Shown here piece by piece: positions 25,101 through 33,762 of a DNA stretch of 64,000 nt. Numbering within the stretch: the first letter of the stretch is position 1; each line of letters opens with the position of its first letter. The notes under the pieces are model-generated. The model was not told the DNA's origin. It did no database searches and saw only the letters and a list, made by a program, of their open reading frames with translations. The DNA is from a bacterium M00.F.Ca.ET.205.01.1.1 (GTDB taxonomy: Bacteria > Pseudomonadota > Alphaproteobacteria > Rhizobiales > Rhizobiaceae): assembly GCA_004791255.1 (NCBI GenBank), contig SRUQ01000012.1, positions 1 through 64,000 on the forward strand, given 5' to 3'. The position numbers were made by a program, and so were the translations under genes.

Positions 25101-25139
25101 TGGTGAACCTGTGGCAGAATCCGCGGCATCCTGCGCGCC

Positions 25140-25886
25140 TCATGCCGCCGCCGCAAGGCCGCTGCCGCTCACCTTGAAGGCGATGCCTGGCACCTTGCCG
25201 CCAGCCAGCGCGACCACGGCACGTCCGACATCGGCGGGCGTCTGAACATCGCTCAAGCTGGCCAGGAAATCCGCCGGGCTGATGCCAAGATAGGCGGAAA
25301 TGCTTGAAATGCCGCGCTGGCCGACGCCGGTGCCGGCCATGATGCGCATCGGCGCCAGCGCCATGAAGCGCAGGCCAAGGCCAAGACGGTCGGCCTCCTT
25401 CTGGCTGTGGGCGGCAAGGAACATCTGCATTTGCTTGGCACCGGAATAGCCGCCGGAATTCGGCGGTCCGCCGCTGAATGCCGCGCCGCTGGAGATCAGC
25501 ACCACGCGGCTGCCCGGCTTCAGCCGGCCCTGCAGCGCCGCCCTGCAGAACAGGAACGATGCCTTGACGTCTGTCTCCCAATTCGCCGAGAAATCGTCCC
25601 AGCTCTGGTCCTGGATGGACGCCGACGGCGCGAAGGCGCCGGCGCAGATTACCAGCACGTCCGGCTCCAGCGCGGCGAACACGGCGTCGGGCGCCGTGTC
25701 CTGCGTCGCGTCCGCGGCAAGCGTCCTGACTTCAGAGACTTCCCAGGCGAGCTCCTTCAAAGCTTCCGTGCCGCGGGCGACGGCAAGCACAGTTGCGCCT
25801 TCGGCGCGTGCAGCTTCCACGATCGAGCGGCCAACACCCCGGCTGCCTCCGACAACGACGACATTTTGACCCTTCAACGATCCCAT
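25140..25886 (-). CDS. Short-chain dehydrogenase/reductase
   Basis: A 248-residue SDR with GGSRGVG at residues 13-19, CAG in place of NNAG (VICAGAF), catalytic Ser in ISSGAAFSG and YSGAK supplying Tyr and Lys. ATG follows GAGGTGA. First gene of the apparent SDR-ECF-VOC operon. Substrate unknown. Confidence 0.9.
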   Translation of the reverse strand: MGSLKGQNVVVVGGSRGVGRSIVEAARAEGATVLAVARGTEALKELAWEVSEVRTLAADATQDTAPDAVFAALEPDVLVICAGAFAPSASIQDQSWDDFSANWETDVKASFLFCRAALQGRLKPGSRVVLISSGAAFSGGPPNSGGYSGAKQMQMFLAAHSQKEADRLGLGLRFMALAPMRIMAGTGVGQRGISSISAYLGISPADFLASLSDVQTPADVGRAVVALAGGKVPGIAFKVSGSGLAAAA

Positions 25887-26025
25887 GGATCACCTCGCTT
25901 TTCCGGGCCGGAGGATTCCGGCGCCTGTAGAGGAGGACAGCGCAGGCGGGTGGAAATCATCGGTGGCGGTGAAAATTATTCGAGGTGTTGCCTGGGGAGT
26001 GGTCGCGTCGCCGTCGACTGCTGCC

Positions 26026-26820
26026 TCACCCCGCCAACAGCGCCAGTTCCTCCGCCGTCAGGTAGCGCGCCGTGCCCTTGGCGAGCTCGCCAAGCAGCAG
26101 GCGGCCGATGGCAATGCGGATGAGGCGCCTGACCTCGATACCGTGGGCGGCAAGCAGGCGGCGGATGTGGCGGTTCTTGCCTTCGTCGAGCACGATCTCC
26201 AGCCAGGCGGTGCGGCCGCCGCTGCGCAGCAGTTCGATCGAGCTGGCGGTGAGGCTTTCGCCGTCGATGGTAGCGCCCGTGCGCAATTTGCCCAGCATCG
26301 CGTCATCGGGCACCGTGCCGACCTGCACGTGATAGGTCTTGGGTAGATGCGAGGCGGGGTCCATCAGCCGGTTGGCGAAACGGGTGTCGTTGGTCATCAA
26401 AAGCAGGCCCTCGCTGGCCTTGTCGAGGCGGCCCACCGGTGCGACGAAGGGCAGGTCGAGCCCTTCCAGGCAGGCATAGACGGTGTCGCGCTCAAGCGGA
26501 TCGTCGCGGGTGGTGACCAGCCCGCGCGGCTTGTTGAGCATCAGGTAGACCTTGCGCTCGGCAACGACCTCGTCGCCGTCGACGGCGATGCGGTCGCGGT
26601 TCATGTCGACGCGCAATGCCGCGTCGCGCACCACCTTGCCGCCGACACGCACGCGGCCAGCCGCGATCAGCAGCTCGGCCTGGGTGCGCGAGCACAGGCC
26701 GAGCTTTGACAGGGCGCGGTTCAGGCTGACGCCCGGCGGCTTGCCGCTGGGCGGCTTGCTGGCGGACTTGCCCGTCGGCGGTTTGCCGGGCCTGCCGGGT
26801 GGTCGTCGTCGTGGAGCCAT
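26026..26820 (-). CDS. RsuA/RluB-family rRNA pseudouridine synthase
   Basis: 264 residues: a basic Pro/Lys-rich tail (1-30), an S4 RNA-binding domain (about 31-80, LNRALSKLGLCSRTQAELLI), then the pseudouridine synthase domain with catalytic Asp133 in GRLDKASEGLLL and the family motifs LMLNKPRGLVTT and EGKNRHIRRL. It isomerises a specific uridine in ribosomal RNA; which one (16S or 23S) cannot be decided here. Start at ATG 26820; a GTG/ATG start 13 codons upstream is possible. Confidence 0.92.
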   Translation of the reverse strand: MAPRRRPPGRPGKPPTGKSASKPPSGKPPGVSLNRALSKLGLCSRTQAELLIAAGRVRVGGKVVRDAALRVDMNRDRIAVDGDEVVAERKVYLMLNKPRGLVTTRDDPLERDTVYACLEGLDLPFVAPVGRLDKASEGLLLMTNDTRFANRLMDPASHLPKTYHVQVGTVPDDAMLGKLRTGATIDGESLTASSIELLRSGGRTAWLEIVLDEGKNRHIRRLLAAHGIEVRRLIRIAIGRLLLGELAKGTARYLTAEELALLAG

Positions 26821-26902
26821 GCTGGTGTGGTTCGGTCCGTTATGCCGGACAGATGCCACGGGCAGCGGCGGCTTCGCAAGGTGGAGCCAAGGACGAGCCG
26901 CC

Positions 26903-27784
26903 TCAGGCGGCCTTGGCCTCGTCCGCGATGCCGTTCAGCACTTCGATCTCATCGGCCGGCAGCTTCAGGTCCGCCGCCGCCAGGTTTTCCCTGAGGTGGC
27001 CGACAGACGACGTGCCGGGGATGAGCAGAATGTTGGGCGAGCGCTGCAACAGCCAGGCGAGCGCCACCTGCATCGGCGTCGCATCCAGCTTTTTCGCGAC
27101 ACCGGCAAGCGTGCTCGACTGCAGCGGCGTGAAGCCGCCAAGCGGGAAGAAGGGCACATAGGCAATGCCGTCGGCGGCAAGCTCATCGATCAGCGCGTCA
27201 TCCTCGCGATGCGCGATGTTGTACTGGTTCTGCACGCAGACGATGTCGGCGATGCCGCGCCCCTGTGCGACCTGGGTTGGTGTGACGTTGCTCATGCCGA
27301 TATGGCGCACCAGGCCCTGGCGCTGCAGTTCGGCGAGCGTATTCAACTGTGGCTCGAGCGATCCTTCGGCGGGGCCGTGGAGGCCATGCATGGAGCGCAG
27401 GTTCACGACCTCGATCACGTCCAGCCCTAGATTGCGCAAATTGTCATGCACGGCCTGCGTCAATTCCTTGGGCGACATAGCCGGAATCCATGATGCATCG
27501 GCGCCGCGCCGGGCACTGATCTTGGTGACGATGGTGAGGTTCTCGGGGTAGGGATGCAGCGCCTCGCGGATGATCAGGTTGGTGATATGGGGGCCATAGA
27601 AGTCCGATGTGTCGATGTGGTCGACGCCACTCTTCACGGCCTCGCGCAATACGGCAAGGGCTGCGTCGCGGTCCTTCGGCGGGCCGAACACACCGGGCCC
27701 GGCGAGCTGCATGGCGCCGTAGCCGAGGCGTTTCACGGTGCGGTCGCCGAGCTTGAAGGTTCCGGCTTTGCTGATGTCGTTCAT
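26903..27784 (-). CDS. Aldo/keto reductase
   Basis: A 293-residue AKR with catalytic Asp58 and Tyr63 (HIDTSDFYGP), Lys in IVTKIS, and the His position occupied by the segment VVNLRSMHG rather than a plain LxH, as in the AKR/YdbC-type branch. C-terminal cofactor segment IPGTSSVGHLREN. Divergent from a LysR gene across 93 bp, so a likely target of that regulator. Confidence 0.9.
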   Translation of the reverse strand: MNDISKAGTFKLGDRTVKRLGYGAMQLAGPGVFGPPKDRDAALAVLREAVKSGVDHIDTSDFYGPHITNLIIREALHPYPENLTIVTKISARRGADASWIPAMSPKELTQAVHDNLRNLGLDVIEVVNLRSMHGLHGPAEGSLEPQLNTLAELQRQGLVRHIGMSNVTPTQVAQGRGIADIVCVQNQYNIAHREDDALIDELAADGIAYVPFFPLGGFTPLQSSTLAGVAKKLDATPMQVALAWLLQRSPNILLIPGTSSVGHLRENLAAADLKLPADEIEVLNGIADEAKAA

Positions 27785-27877
27785 AGTCTTATCTCCGTTG
27801 GATCAGCCCAATCTAGACAGTGCCCGCCCGCGCGATAATATGGAGTAATCGGCACAGGCCGTGCGGAAAGGCGAACA

Positions 27878-28780
27878 ATGGTTCCGGATCTGGGTGACCT
27901 TCAGGCATTCATGGCGGTGGCGAAAGCGGGCGGCTTTCGCGAGGCGGCCCGGGTGGGCGGCGTCAGCGCTTCCAGCCTCAGCGAGACGGTGCGGCGACTG
28001 GAAAGCGGGCTTGGCGTGCGGCTGCTCAACCGCACCACACGCAGCGTGGCGCCGACCGAGGCCGGTGCGCGGCTGCTCGAGCGCCTCGGCCCGGCGCTCG
28101 GCGAGGTCGAGGCGGCGCTCGACGTCGTCAATGGTTTTCGCGCACGCCCGGCGGGTACGCTGCGGCTCAACGTCCCTGTTGTCGCGGCGAAACTGGTGTT
28201 GCCGCGTCTTTTGCCGCCTTTCCTCGCCGCCTATCCCGATATCAGGGTCGAGGTGACCGCGGAGGACAGTTTCGTCGACATATTGGCGAGCGGCTGCGAC
28301 GCCGGCATTCGGTATGGCGAGCGGCTGGAGCAGGACATGATCGCCGTGCCGATCGGCCCGCGGCGGCAGCGCTTTGCCACTGCCGCCGCATCGGCCTATC
28401 TCGACCGGCGCGGCCGGCCCGGCCATCCGCGTGACCTGCTCGATCATGACTGCCTGCGTGGCCGCTTCGCCAGCGGCTTCACGGCGCCCTGGGAGTTCGA
28501 ACGCGACGGCGAGGTGGTGAGCGTCGACCCGACCGGGCCGCTGCTGGTCAGCACCGGCACGGCAATGGCGCTTGCGCTCGAGGTAGCGGTCGCCGGCGGC
28601 GGCATCGTCTGGCTGTTCGAGGACTGGCTGCGCCCCTATTTCGACGATGGCAGGCTAGAGCCGGTGCTGGAGCCCTGGTGGCAGGCATTCTCGGGCCCGT
28701 TCCTCTACTATCCCGGCCGCCGCCTCACGCCGGCGCCGCTGCGCGCCTTCATCGATTTTGTCGGCACGATGCGCTGGTGA
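27878..28780 (+). CDS. LysR-family regulator
   Basis: A 300-residue LysR protein with an N-terminal winged helix (LGDLQAFMAVAKAGGFREAAR, SASSLSETVRRLESGLG) and effector domain. ATG after GGAAAGG. The promoter gap shared with the aldo/keto reductase contains ATAATATGGAGTAAT, a candidate binding site. It ends 34 bp before the hydrolase gene. Confidence 0.93.
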   Translation: MVPDLGDLQAFMAVAKAGGFREAARVGGVSASSLSETVRRLESGLGVRLLNRTTRSVAPTEAGARLLERLGPALGEVEAALDVVNGFRARPAGTLRLNVPVVAAKLVLPRLLPPFLAAYPDIRVEVTAEDSFVDILASGCDAGIRYGERLEQDMIAVPIGPRRQRFATAAASAYLDRRGRPGHPRDLLDHDCLRGRFASGFTAPWEFERDGEVVSVDPTGPLLVSTGTAMALALEVAVAGGGIVWLFEDWLRPYFDDGRLEPVLEPWWQAFSGPFLYYPGRRLTPAPLRAFIDFVGTMRW

Positions 28781-28814
28781 GGGGTGCCCAGATGCCCGGT
28801 ATGAGGGCTTGCGA

Positions 28815-29387
28815 ATGGCCACGATAATCCTGTTTCATTCGGTTCTTGGCCTGCGCGAGAACGAGCGGCTTGTTGCCAAACGGCTTTGTGCCGTCGGCCA
28901 CGCCGTTACGCTGCCGGATCTTTATCAAGGGGCCGCGACCGAGGATATCGAGGAAGGCTTCGCAATCAAGGCGCGCATTGGCTGGGACGTCATTTGCCAG
29001 AGGGCCAGGCATGCCCTGGCCTCTGTGCCCGAGGATGCCGTGCTGGCGGGCATTTCGATGGGCGCGGGTGTCGTTGCAGAAGTCTGGGCCTCGCGTCCGC
29101 TGTCCGCCGGGGTGCTGCTCCTCCATGGCCTTGCGACGATGCCCGCGAACACGCGACCACGGCTGCCGGTCCAACTCCATGTCGCCGACACCGATCCATT
29201 TTTTCCCGAGCCTGATGTCTGCGCCTGGCAGCGAACCGCCGAAGACATGAGAGCTGACGTGCAGGTGTTTCGGTACGCGAATGCGGGACATTATTTTTCA
29301 GACCAGACGCTGCCCGATTACAGCGAGGCGGCCACAGCCCGCCTCTGGAGCCGCGCTCTCGATTTCCTGTCCCAGGTTCGGTGCTGA
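28815..29387 (+). CDS. Dienelactone hydrolase-family protein
   Basis: A 190-residue alpha/beta hydrolase. The nucleophile elbow is GISMG with Ser81, where classical dienelactone hydrolases have Cys; Asp in HVADTDPFF and His in NAGHYF complete the triad. Cytoplasmic, with no signal peptide. Follows the LysR gene closely and may be co-transcribed. Ser at the nucleophile suggests an esterase-like member rather than true dienelactone hydrolase. Confidence 0.87.
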   Translation: MATIILFHSVLGLRENERLVAKRLCAVGHAVTLPDLYQGAATEDIEEGFAIKARIGWDVICQRARHALASVPEDAVLAGISMGAGVVAEVWASRPLSAGVLLLHGLATMPANTRPRLPVQLHVADTDPFFPEPDVCAWQRTAEDMRADVQVFRYANAGHYFSDQTLPDYSEAATARLWSRALDFLSQVRC

Positions 29388-29546
29388 AATGGCGCTGTTG
29401 CGGTACAGGAGTGGCCGGGCCGGTGGCCGAAGTCGCGGGTGAGGCGGTGAGGGAGCTTGGCTTTTCCCCTCGGCCCTTGTGGCACGGTTGCAAAACAGAC
29501 CTGCCTTGCTAGAAGGGCTTGGCGGGTGGCAGCGTGAGAGGACCTC

Positions 29547-30842
29547 ATGTTTGCCGATATCATCACACCAGTCACGTTGAGCTTTTCGCTGCTGCGGCGG
29601 TTCTGGCCGCAACTCGTGGCGCTGGTGCTGGCCGGCGTGCTGGCCGGCGATCTCCTCATGCAACTGGCGGCCAGGGTGGCGCTCGCCAACCATTTCGCCG
29701 GGCTGGCGCTGCTGACACTGGTGGCACTGGCGCAACTGGTGGTGACGGTGGCGATGTTCCATGTGCTGCGCCCCGGCCTGCCCAATCTGCTTGCGCAGGG
29801 CAAGGACGAGATGCAGGCAGGCGAGGGGAAGGAGGCCGACAGGCGCGGCTCGCGGCTGGTGCGCATGATCACCATCGCGCTTCTACCCTTCTTCGCTTAT
29901 TACGCGGCCTGGGGGTTCCTCGGCGACATCGTGCGGCAATATTCGCGCGAGACGCTCGCCCAGGCCGATTTCGGCCAGAGCGGCAACGTGCTCGACGTGC
30001 TGGATTCGCGCTGGCTGCTGATATCGGTGGCAGTGTCCTGGCTGATCCGCCGGCTGGCCAAATTCATGCAGACGAAGACGAGATCCGCCTCGTTCTGGCA
30101 GATCGTCGTGGTGATCTGCGAGACCAACTGGATCTTCGTCGGTCTCTACGTCATCAGCCGCTGGAAGGACTCGGCGCTGCAGTGGCTGATGGGCCGCAAT
30201 TTCTGGTCCGTGCTGCAGGCGGCCGCCGACGGCCTGGCAAGCCCCTTGCCGGCGGCGACGGCAGCACCGATCGTTCCGGTCGAGATCACCTCGGTCGCGC
30301 CTTCGACCATCGCCATCAACCTGTTCTTCTACATGCTCCTGCCGCTGATCTGGCTGGTGATGGCGGCCCTCATCTATGGCTATGACGTGCGCGACGACGC
30401 GGCGCTGATGCGTGTGCACGGCCGGGTCGAGCGCATCGGCCAACGCTATGCCGGCGTGCCGAAATTCCTGCGCGATTTCGTCGAGCATTTCGTCAGCGGC
30501 TACCGCTCGCGCTATTTGCCGATCGCCAACGGCGTGCGGCTGACGGTGAGTTCCAGCCTGGTGCTGTTGTGCACGCTGATCGTCGGCTACCGGCTGCTCG
30601 ACTGGGGCGCCGCCTGGCTGTGGCTCGGCGCAACGCGGCTGATCGGCCCGCACGAGCTCGATGTCTGGCAGATCGTCTCGCATGGCGTGACGCTGCTGTT
30701 CGGCAGCCCGTTCCAGGATTCCTCCACCGGCATCCTGATCGAGCCGCTGCGGATCTGTTTTCTCGCCGCGGTGCTGGAGACGGCGTTTTCGTTGAGCTCC
30801 CTTCGCCCCGTTCACGGGGAGAAGGTGCCGGCAGGCGGATGA
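29547..30842 (+). CDS. Polytopic membrane protein of unknown function
   Basis: 431 residues with about six to seven hydrophobic helices, two large loops and no family I recognise; ATG after GAGAGGAC. The last 16 codons (LSSLRPVHGEKVPAGG) and the TGA lie inside mosaic repeat R3 (30800-30852), so the C-terminus is repeat-derived and the ancestral end of the protein was probably a little earlier. It converges with the three-gene set of exported proteins at 30981-32724, which are also of unknown function and could be partners. Confidence 0.75.
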   Translation: MFADIITPVTLSFSLLRRFWPQLVALVLAGVLAGDLLMQLAARVALANHFAGLALLTLVALAQLVVTVAMFHVLRPGLPNLLAQGKDEMQAGEGKEADRRGSRLVRMITIALLPFFAYYAAWGFLGDIVRQYSRETLAQADFGQSGNVLDVLDSRWLLISVAVSWLIRRLAKFMQTKTRSASFWQIVVVICETNWIFVGLYVISRWKDSALQWLMGRNFWSVLQAAADGLASPLPAATAAPIVPVEITSVAPSTIAINLFFYMLLPLIWLVMAALIYGYDVRDDAALMRVHGRVERIGQRYAGVPKFLRDFVEHFVSGYRSRYLPIANGVRLTVSSSLVLLCTLIVGYRLLDWGAAWLWLGATRLIGPHELDVWQIVSHGVTLLFGSPFQDSSTGILIEPLRICFLAAVLETAFSLSSLRPVHGEKVPAGG

Positions 30843-30852
30843 GGGGCGGCGC
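30800..30852 (+). repeat. Intergenic mosaic repeat R3
   Basis: A 53-bp copy: CCTTCGCCCCGTTCACGGGG, then AGAAGGTGCCGGCAGGCGG and ATGAGGGGCGGCGC. It overlaps the end of the membrane-protein gene and forms an inverted pair with R4 71 bp further on. Confidence 0.8.
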
Positions 30853-30923
30853 AGAATTGGCAGAATAGAGCGCTTGGATTGTGTCGGCTGTCGCCATCCT
30901 CAGCAGCCATTTACCGAGGCGCC

Positions 30924-30976
30924 GGCGCCGCCCTCATCTGGCTGCCGCCATCTTCTCCCCGTGAACGGGGCGAAGG
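30924..30976 (-). repeat. Intergenic mosaic repeat R4 (inverted to R3)
   Basis: The same 53-bp unit in opposite orientation, with several mismatches in the middle (CAGCCAGATGAGGG against CAGGCGGATGAGGGG). Ends 5 bp before the stop codon of the convergent gene at 30981. Each unit also contains its own CCCCGT..ACGGGG hairpin, so the pair may end transcription from both sides. Confidence 0.8.
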
Positions 30977-30980
30977 ACGC

Positions 30981-31553
30981 TCACTTCGGCGGCCTTTGGA
31001 AGCGCAGATACCAGGGCCGCTCGCTGCCAAGGCCGATCGCCGGACGAATGGTCTTCACGGCGTTCTCGGGCACGATGAAGGTGTCGCCGACGGTGATGAC
31101 GTCACCCTTTCTGGCGCCGGAAAAGATCGCCGAGGTGCAGTTCACCACCCCGTCCGGCACGCTGACGCCGCTGATAACGTCCGGCAGCCAGCGGCGCCCG
31201 GCGGCGTCGGTCAGCATCAGCTTGCAGCCCAGCCACTTTTTCTGCAGGTCCGGATCGCCGACCGTGACGCTGAAGGTGGCGATGACGGCAAAGGCGTTGT
31301 CGGGCAGGCGGCCGGCCTTGCCGCCGCGCAGGTCGGCCAGCTTCCAGTCGCTGCCGCCGAAGGGCACGGACTGGCCGAAATCGACGTCCCTGGCGATGAG
31401 GTCTTCGCCGTGCAGCCACTCGCGGACACTGTCATGGCTGGCCTCGGCGAGCGTCAGCGGCAGCAGCAGAACAAGCGCTGCCAAGCCGCGCCGGCGCCAT
31501 GTCCGCTCGGCCTGCGGCGTGGTCGCTTCCGTCCGGGGCGGAAGTTCGCTCAT
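30981..31553 (-). CDS. Exported or anchored protein of unknown function (third of three)
   Basis: 190 residues with an N-terminal hydrophobic helix after an Arg-rich stretch (TWRRRGLAALVLLLPLTLAEA), then a beta-rich domain (DWKLADLRGGKAGR, GDVITVGDTFIVP). Two Cys at about 131 and 157 could pair outside the cytoplasm. Start overlaps the stop of the upstream gene (ATGA). No family recognised; similar beta-sandwich style to the 32146-32724 protein. Confidence 0.75.
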   Translation of the reverse strand: MSELPPRTEATTPQAERTWRRRGLAALVLLLPLTLAEASHDSVREWLHGEDLIARDVDFGQSVPFGGSDWKLADLRGGKAGRLPDNAFAVIATFSVTVGDPDLQKKWLGCKLMLTDAAGRRWLPDVISGVSVPDGVVNCTSAIFSGARKGDVITVGDTFIVPENAVKTIRPAIGLGSERPWYLRFQRPPK

Positions 31554-32146
31554 GTCTTGCCCGGGGCTGGCGGGGCGTCGAGGTCGTATTCCGGCAGGAT
31601 ATCGGCCGGCTGGCCGTCGGCGCCGACCGGGACGGCGTCGAGGCGGATGCGGGCCTGCGCGTCGAGCGGGGCGAAGCGGCGCGCGGCGATGAGCAGACTG
31701 GCGCCGCGGATCTGGTCGGCCGGCACCTCGAACACGTACAGGCCGCGTTTTTCCAGGCCCGGGTCGACATCATGCGGCGGCAGGTCGGATCTGTAGCCCA
31801 GCCGCTCCGTCACCCGGTATCTGAGCCCGGTCGGGCCCTGCCAGATGCCGTCCGCAACCGTGGTGGAAGTGCTGGTGGCGGTGAGACTGGTTGTCACAAC
31901 CGCCCACACGCCGCTCGTCGTCAGGATTTTCGACGTGCCGAAGCGGTCGCTTTTCAGCGTGTGGGCAAAGACGATCTTGTCCAGGCGCACATCGAAGCTG
32001 CGTGCCCTAACCCAGTCATGCATGGCGCCATCGATCGGGACCGGCGCGGTGAGGTCGGCATAATGCGGCTTGGTCACCTGCATGCCGTAGCTCAGCGCCA
32101 CCGTGGCGGCGAGGATGGCGAGATTGCCGATGGCGCGAACCCTCAT
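31550..32146 (-). CDS. Exported or anchored protein of unknown function (second of three)
   Basis: 198 residues with an N-terminal signal anchor (IGNLAILAATVALSYGM), then a Thr/Ser-rich beta domain (TTSLTATSTSTT) and a C-terminal segment ending in DAPPAPGKT. Overlaps both neighbours by 1-4 bases, so the three genes are one tightly coupled operon. Function unknown. Confidence 0.75.
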   Translation of the reverse strand: MRVRAIGNLAILAATVALSYGMQVTKPHYADLTAPVPIDGAMHDWVRARSFDVRLDKIVFAHTLKSDRFGTSKILTTSGVWAVVTTSLTATSTSTTVADGIWQGPTGLRYRVTERLGYRSDLPPHDVDPGLEKRGLYVFEVPADQIRGASLLIAARRFAPLDAQARIRLDAVPVGADGQPADILPEYDLDAPPAPGKT

Positions 32147-32724
32147 CAGCCGGCTCCCCCATGATCGCCGACCGCCAAGGTGATGGTGCCGAGCCGATAG
32201 GGATTGTACCAGCCCGGCACGCCATAGAGGTTGTCGCGCGGCTTGAAGATCTCGGCGGTGATGGCGAAGCTCAGGCTGGACGGAACGGCAACGTCGGCGG
32301 CGAGGGGCCAGACATAGGCCATGCGCTCGGCCATGCCGGGATGCAGTTCCGGCGTCAGCGTCGAATCCCTGGTCAGTGTGATCATCGGCTTGCCGTCCGG
32401 AAAGGCGATCCCTTCCGGTTTGAAGACATCGAAATAGGCCTTGTCCGATTGCGCAGTGCGGTTGGTGATATCGACCTCCAGTACCAGCGCCTTCTGGCCC
32501 GATTTGATCGGCACGCCATAGACGTTGGCATGGCTGACATAGGCGCGCACCGGCTCGATGCGCCAGCGCCCGGCATCGGTGGCGGCATCGGCCGGCAGGG
32601 ATGGCGGAGCGTGGGCGGGAAGGGCGCCGAAGGCACCCATGAGGCCAGCGACGAACAGCGCGGCGATGGTTCCCGCGCCTGCCGTCAGCCAGGCCTTAAA
32701 TCTGGAGCGGGCAGTCTTGAACAT
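32146..32724 (-). CDS. Exported or anchored protein of unknown function (first of three)
   Basis: 192 residues; hydrophobic N-terminal helix (AGAGTIAALFVAGLMGAFGAL) with a possible cleavage at AHA, then a beta-rich domain reminiscent of DUF4352-like or ligand-binding sandwich domains (KALVLEVDITNRTAQSDKAYFDVF). Start not settled: ATG 32724 has GAGGA too close to it, while GTG 32766 has no ribosome binding site. First gene of the operon 32724-30981. Confidence 0.72.
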   Translation of the reverse strand: MFKTARSRFKAWLTAGAGTIAALFVAGLMGAFGALPAHAPPSLPADAATDAGRWRIEPVRAYVSHANVYGVPIKSGQKALVLEVDITNRTAQSDKAYFDVFKPEGIAFPDGKPMITLTRDSTLTPELHPGMAERMAYVWPLAADVAVPSSLSFAITAEIFKPRDNLYGVPGWYNPYRLGTITLAVGDHGGAG

Positions 32725-32881
32725 TCCTCGATATGCACGTCGAACGATCAGCCACCACCCCGGCACAATCTAGAAAGAAAATACCGACATTGGAACCCGC
32801 AAATGGCGGCATGACGAGAACCACCGCGCAGAGCCTCGATCCGTCGCACGATGGGATGTCATGAATGAGGGACGTCCCCGC

Positions 32882-33244
32882 TTACGCGGCTTGCCTGGCC
32901 CACAAAAGCTGGCCGTAGCGGCGGAAGAAGCGCGCCAGGAGGCGCTGCTGCTTGGCCCTGGCGAGGTCGGCAAGACGCCGTTCCTGGCGCCAGCGCGGCA
33001 TGTTGCGCCAAAAGGCGATGAAATGGCTGGCGTCCGCGATGGCTTCCTCGGCAGACAGCGCCGGACCGATCGCCGCCAGGAAGAGAATTTCCGATTGCTT
33101 CAAGGAATCGATGGCCGCCTTGCGCTTCAGATGATCCTGGCGGGCTTGGCGGATGCCGTGGTCGCGGATCGCTTCGAAGGCCTCGATGAGGGCCGGGCTG
33201 TCGCCATCATAACCACAAGCGTGGGCAAAATCGGCGGCAGCCAT
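32882..33244 (-). CDS. Small helical basic protein of unknown function
   Basis: 120 residues, mostly helical, with an Arg-rich C-terminal third (WRQERRLADLARAKQQRLLARFFRRYG). ATG 33244 follows GGGAGGGACG. It is divergent from the Cys-rich protein at 33424 and the gap between them carries one of the two S24-repressor operators (33296-33318), so it probably belongs to that regulon. Confidence 0.72.
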   Translation of the reverse strand: MAAADFAHACGYDGDSPALIEAFEAIRDHGIRQARQDHLKRKAAIDSLKQSEILFLAAIGPALSAEEAIADASHFIAFWRNMPRWRQERRLADLARAKQQRLLARFFRRYGQLLWARQAA

Positions 33245-33295
33245 CGTCCCTCCCATTTCCAAGGCAGGACGATTCGTGCCCACCAGCCTGTAAGT

Positions 33296-33318
33296 TGGTA
33301 TAAGCATAACTCAAAAAT
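33296..33318 (+). promoter_or_regulatory. Operator copy 1 for the S24 repressor
   Basis: TATAAGCATAACTCAAAAAT (33299-33318) is the exact reverse complement of 34514-34533 next to the repressor gene. It contains the imperfect 18-bp dyad TGGTATAAGCATAACTCA (33296-33313). It lies in the 179-bp gap between two divergent small genes, with the AT-rich promoter bases of both. Confidence 0.75.
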
Positions 33319-33423
33319 TGTTGGAAGAAAAACTTTTACCTGAGTTCCGCGGGAGTGACTCGACTCTCGGCCGGAAACGCGGGAATATGGAAACAAAGCA
33401 TGAACAAACAGGGTGGAGGGGCA

Positions 33424-33705
33424 ATGGCATTGCCGGGCAGGGAACCAGTCATCGCGCATGTCGTCTCGATATCGGTCGAATGCGCCGATTGCGGCCGCAA
33501 CAGATGGTGGAAACCCGATCAACTCCGGCGTTTCGGGGTGACGGGCAATACGCCGCTGGCTGAGCTTTCGGGGCGCATCGTCTGTTCGGCCTGCCGTGCC
33601 GAGGGCCTGCCGGGTTCAACGATTTCGATCCAGGCGGCGTTCGTCGACGAGCGCCAGCGCGTGCGCAGCGAAGCGCGCATGCTGAGCGATCGCGAGGTGG
33701 GTTAG
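33424..33705 (+). CDS. Small protein with two CxxC pairs (zinc-ribbon-like)
   Basis: 93 residues with CADC near residue 20 and CSAC near residue 56, spaced like a zinc ribbon, separated by WWKPDQLRRFGV. Start at ATG 33424 after GGAGGGG; ATG 33400 is an alternative. Likely DNA- or protein-binding. Downstream of operator copy 1. Confidence 0.75.
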   Translation: MALPGREPVIAHVVSISVECADCGRNRWWKPDQLRRFGVTGNTPLAELSGRIVCSACRAEGLPGSTISIQAAFVDERQRVRSEARMLSDREVG

Positions 33706-33762
33706 GGGTGTGTTCGGCGCTGGCGGGCCGATCCACCTTTCACGAAGTGGGAAGCAGGACCC

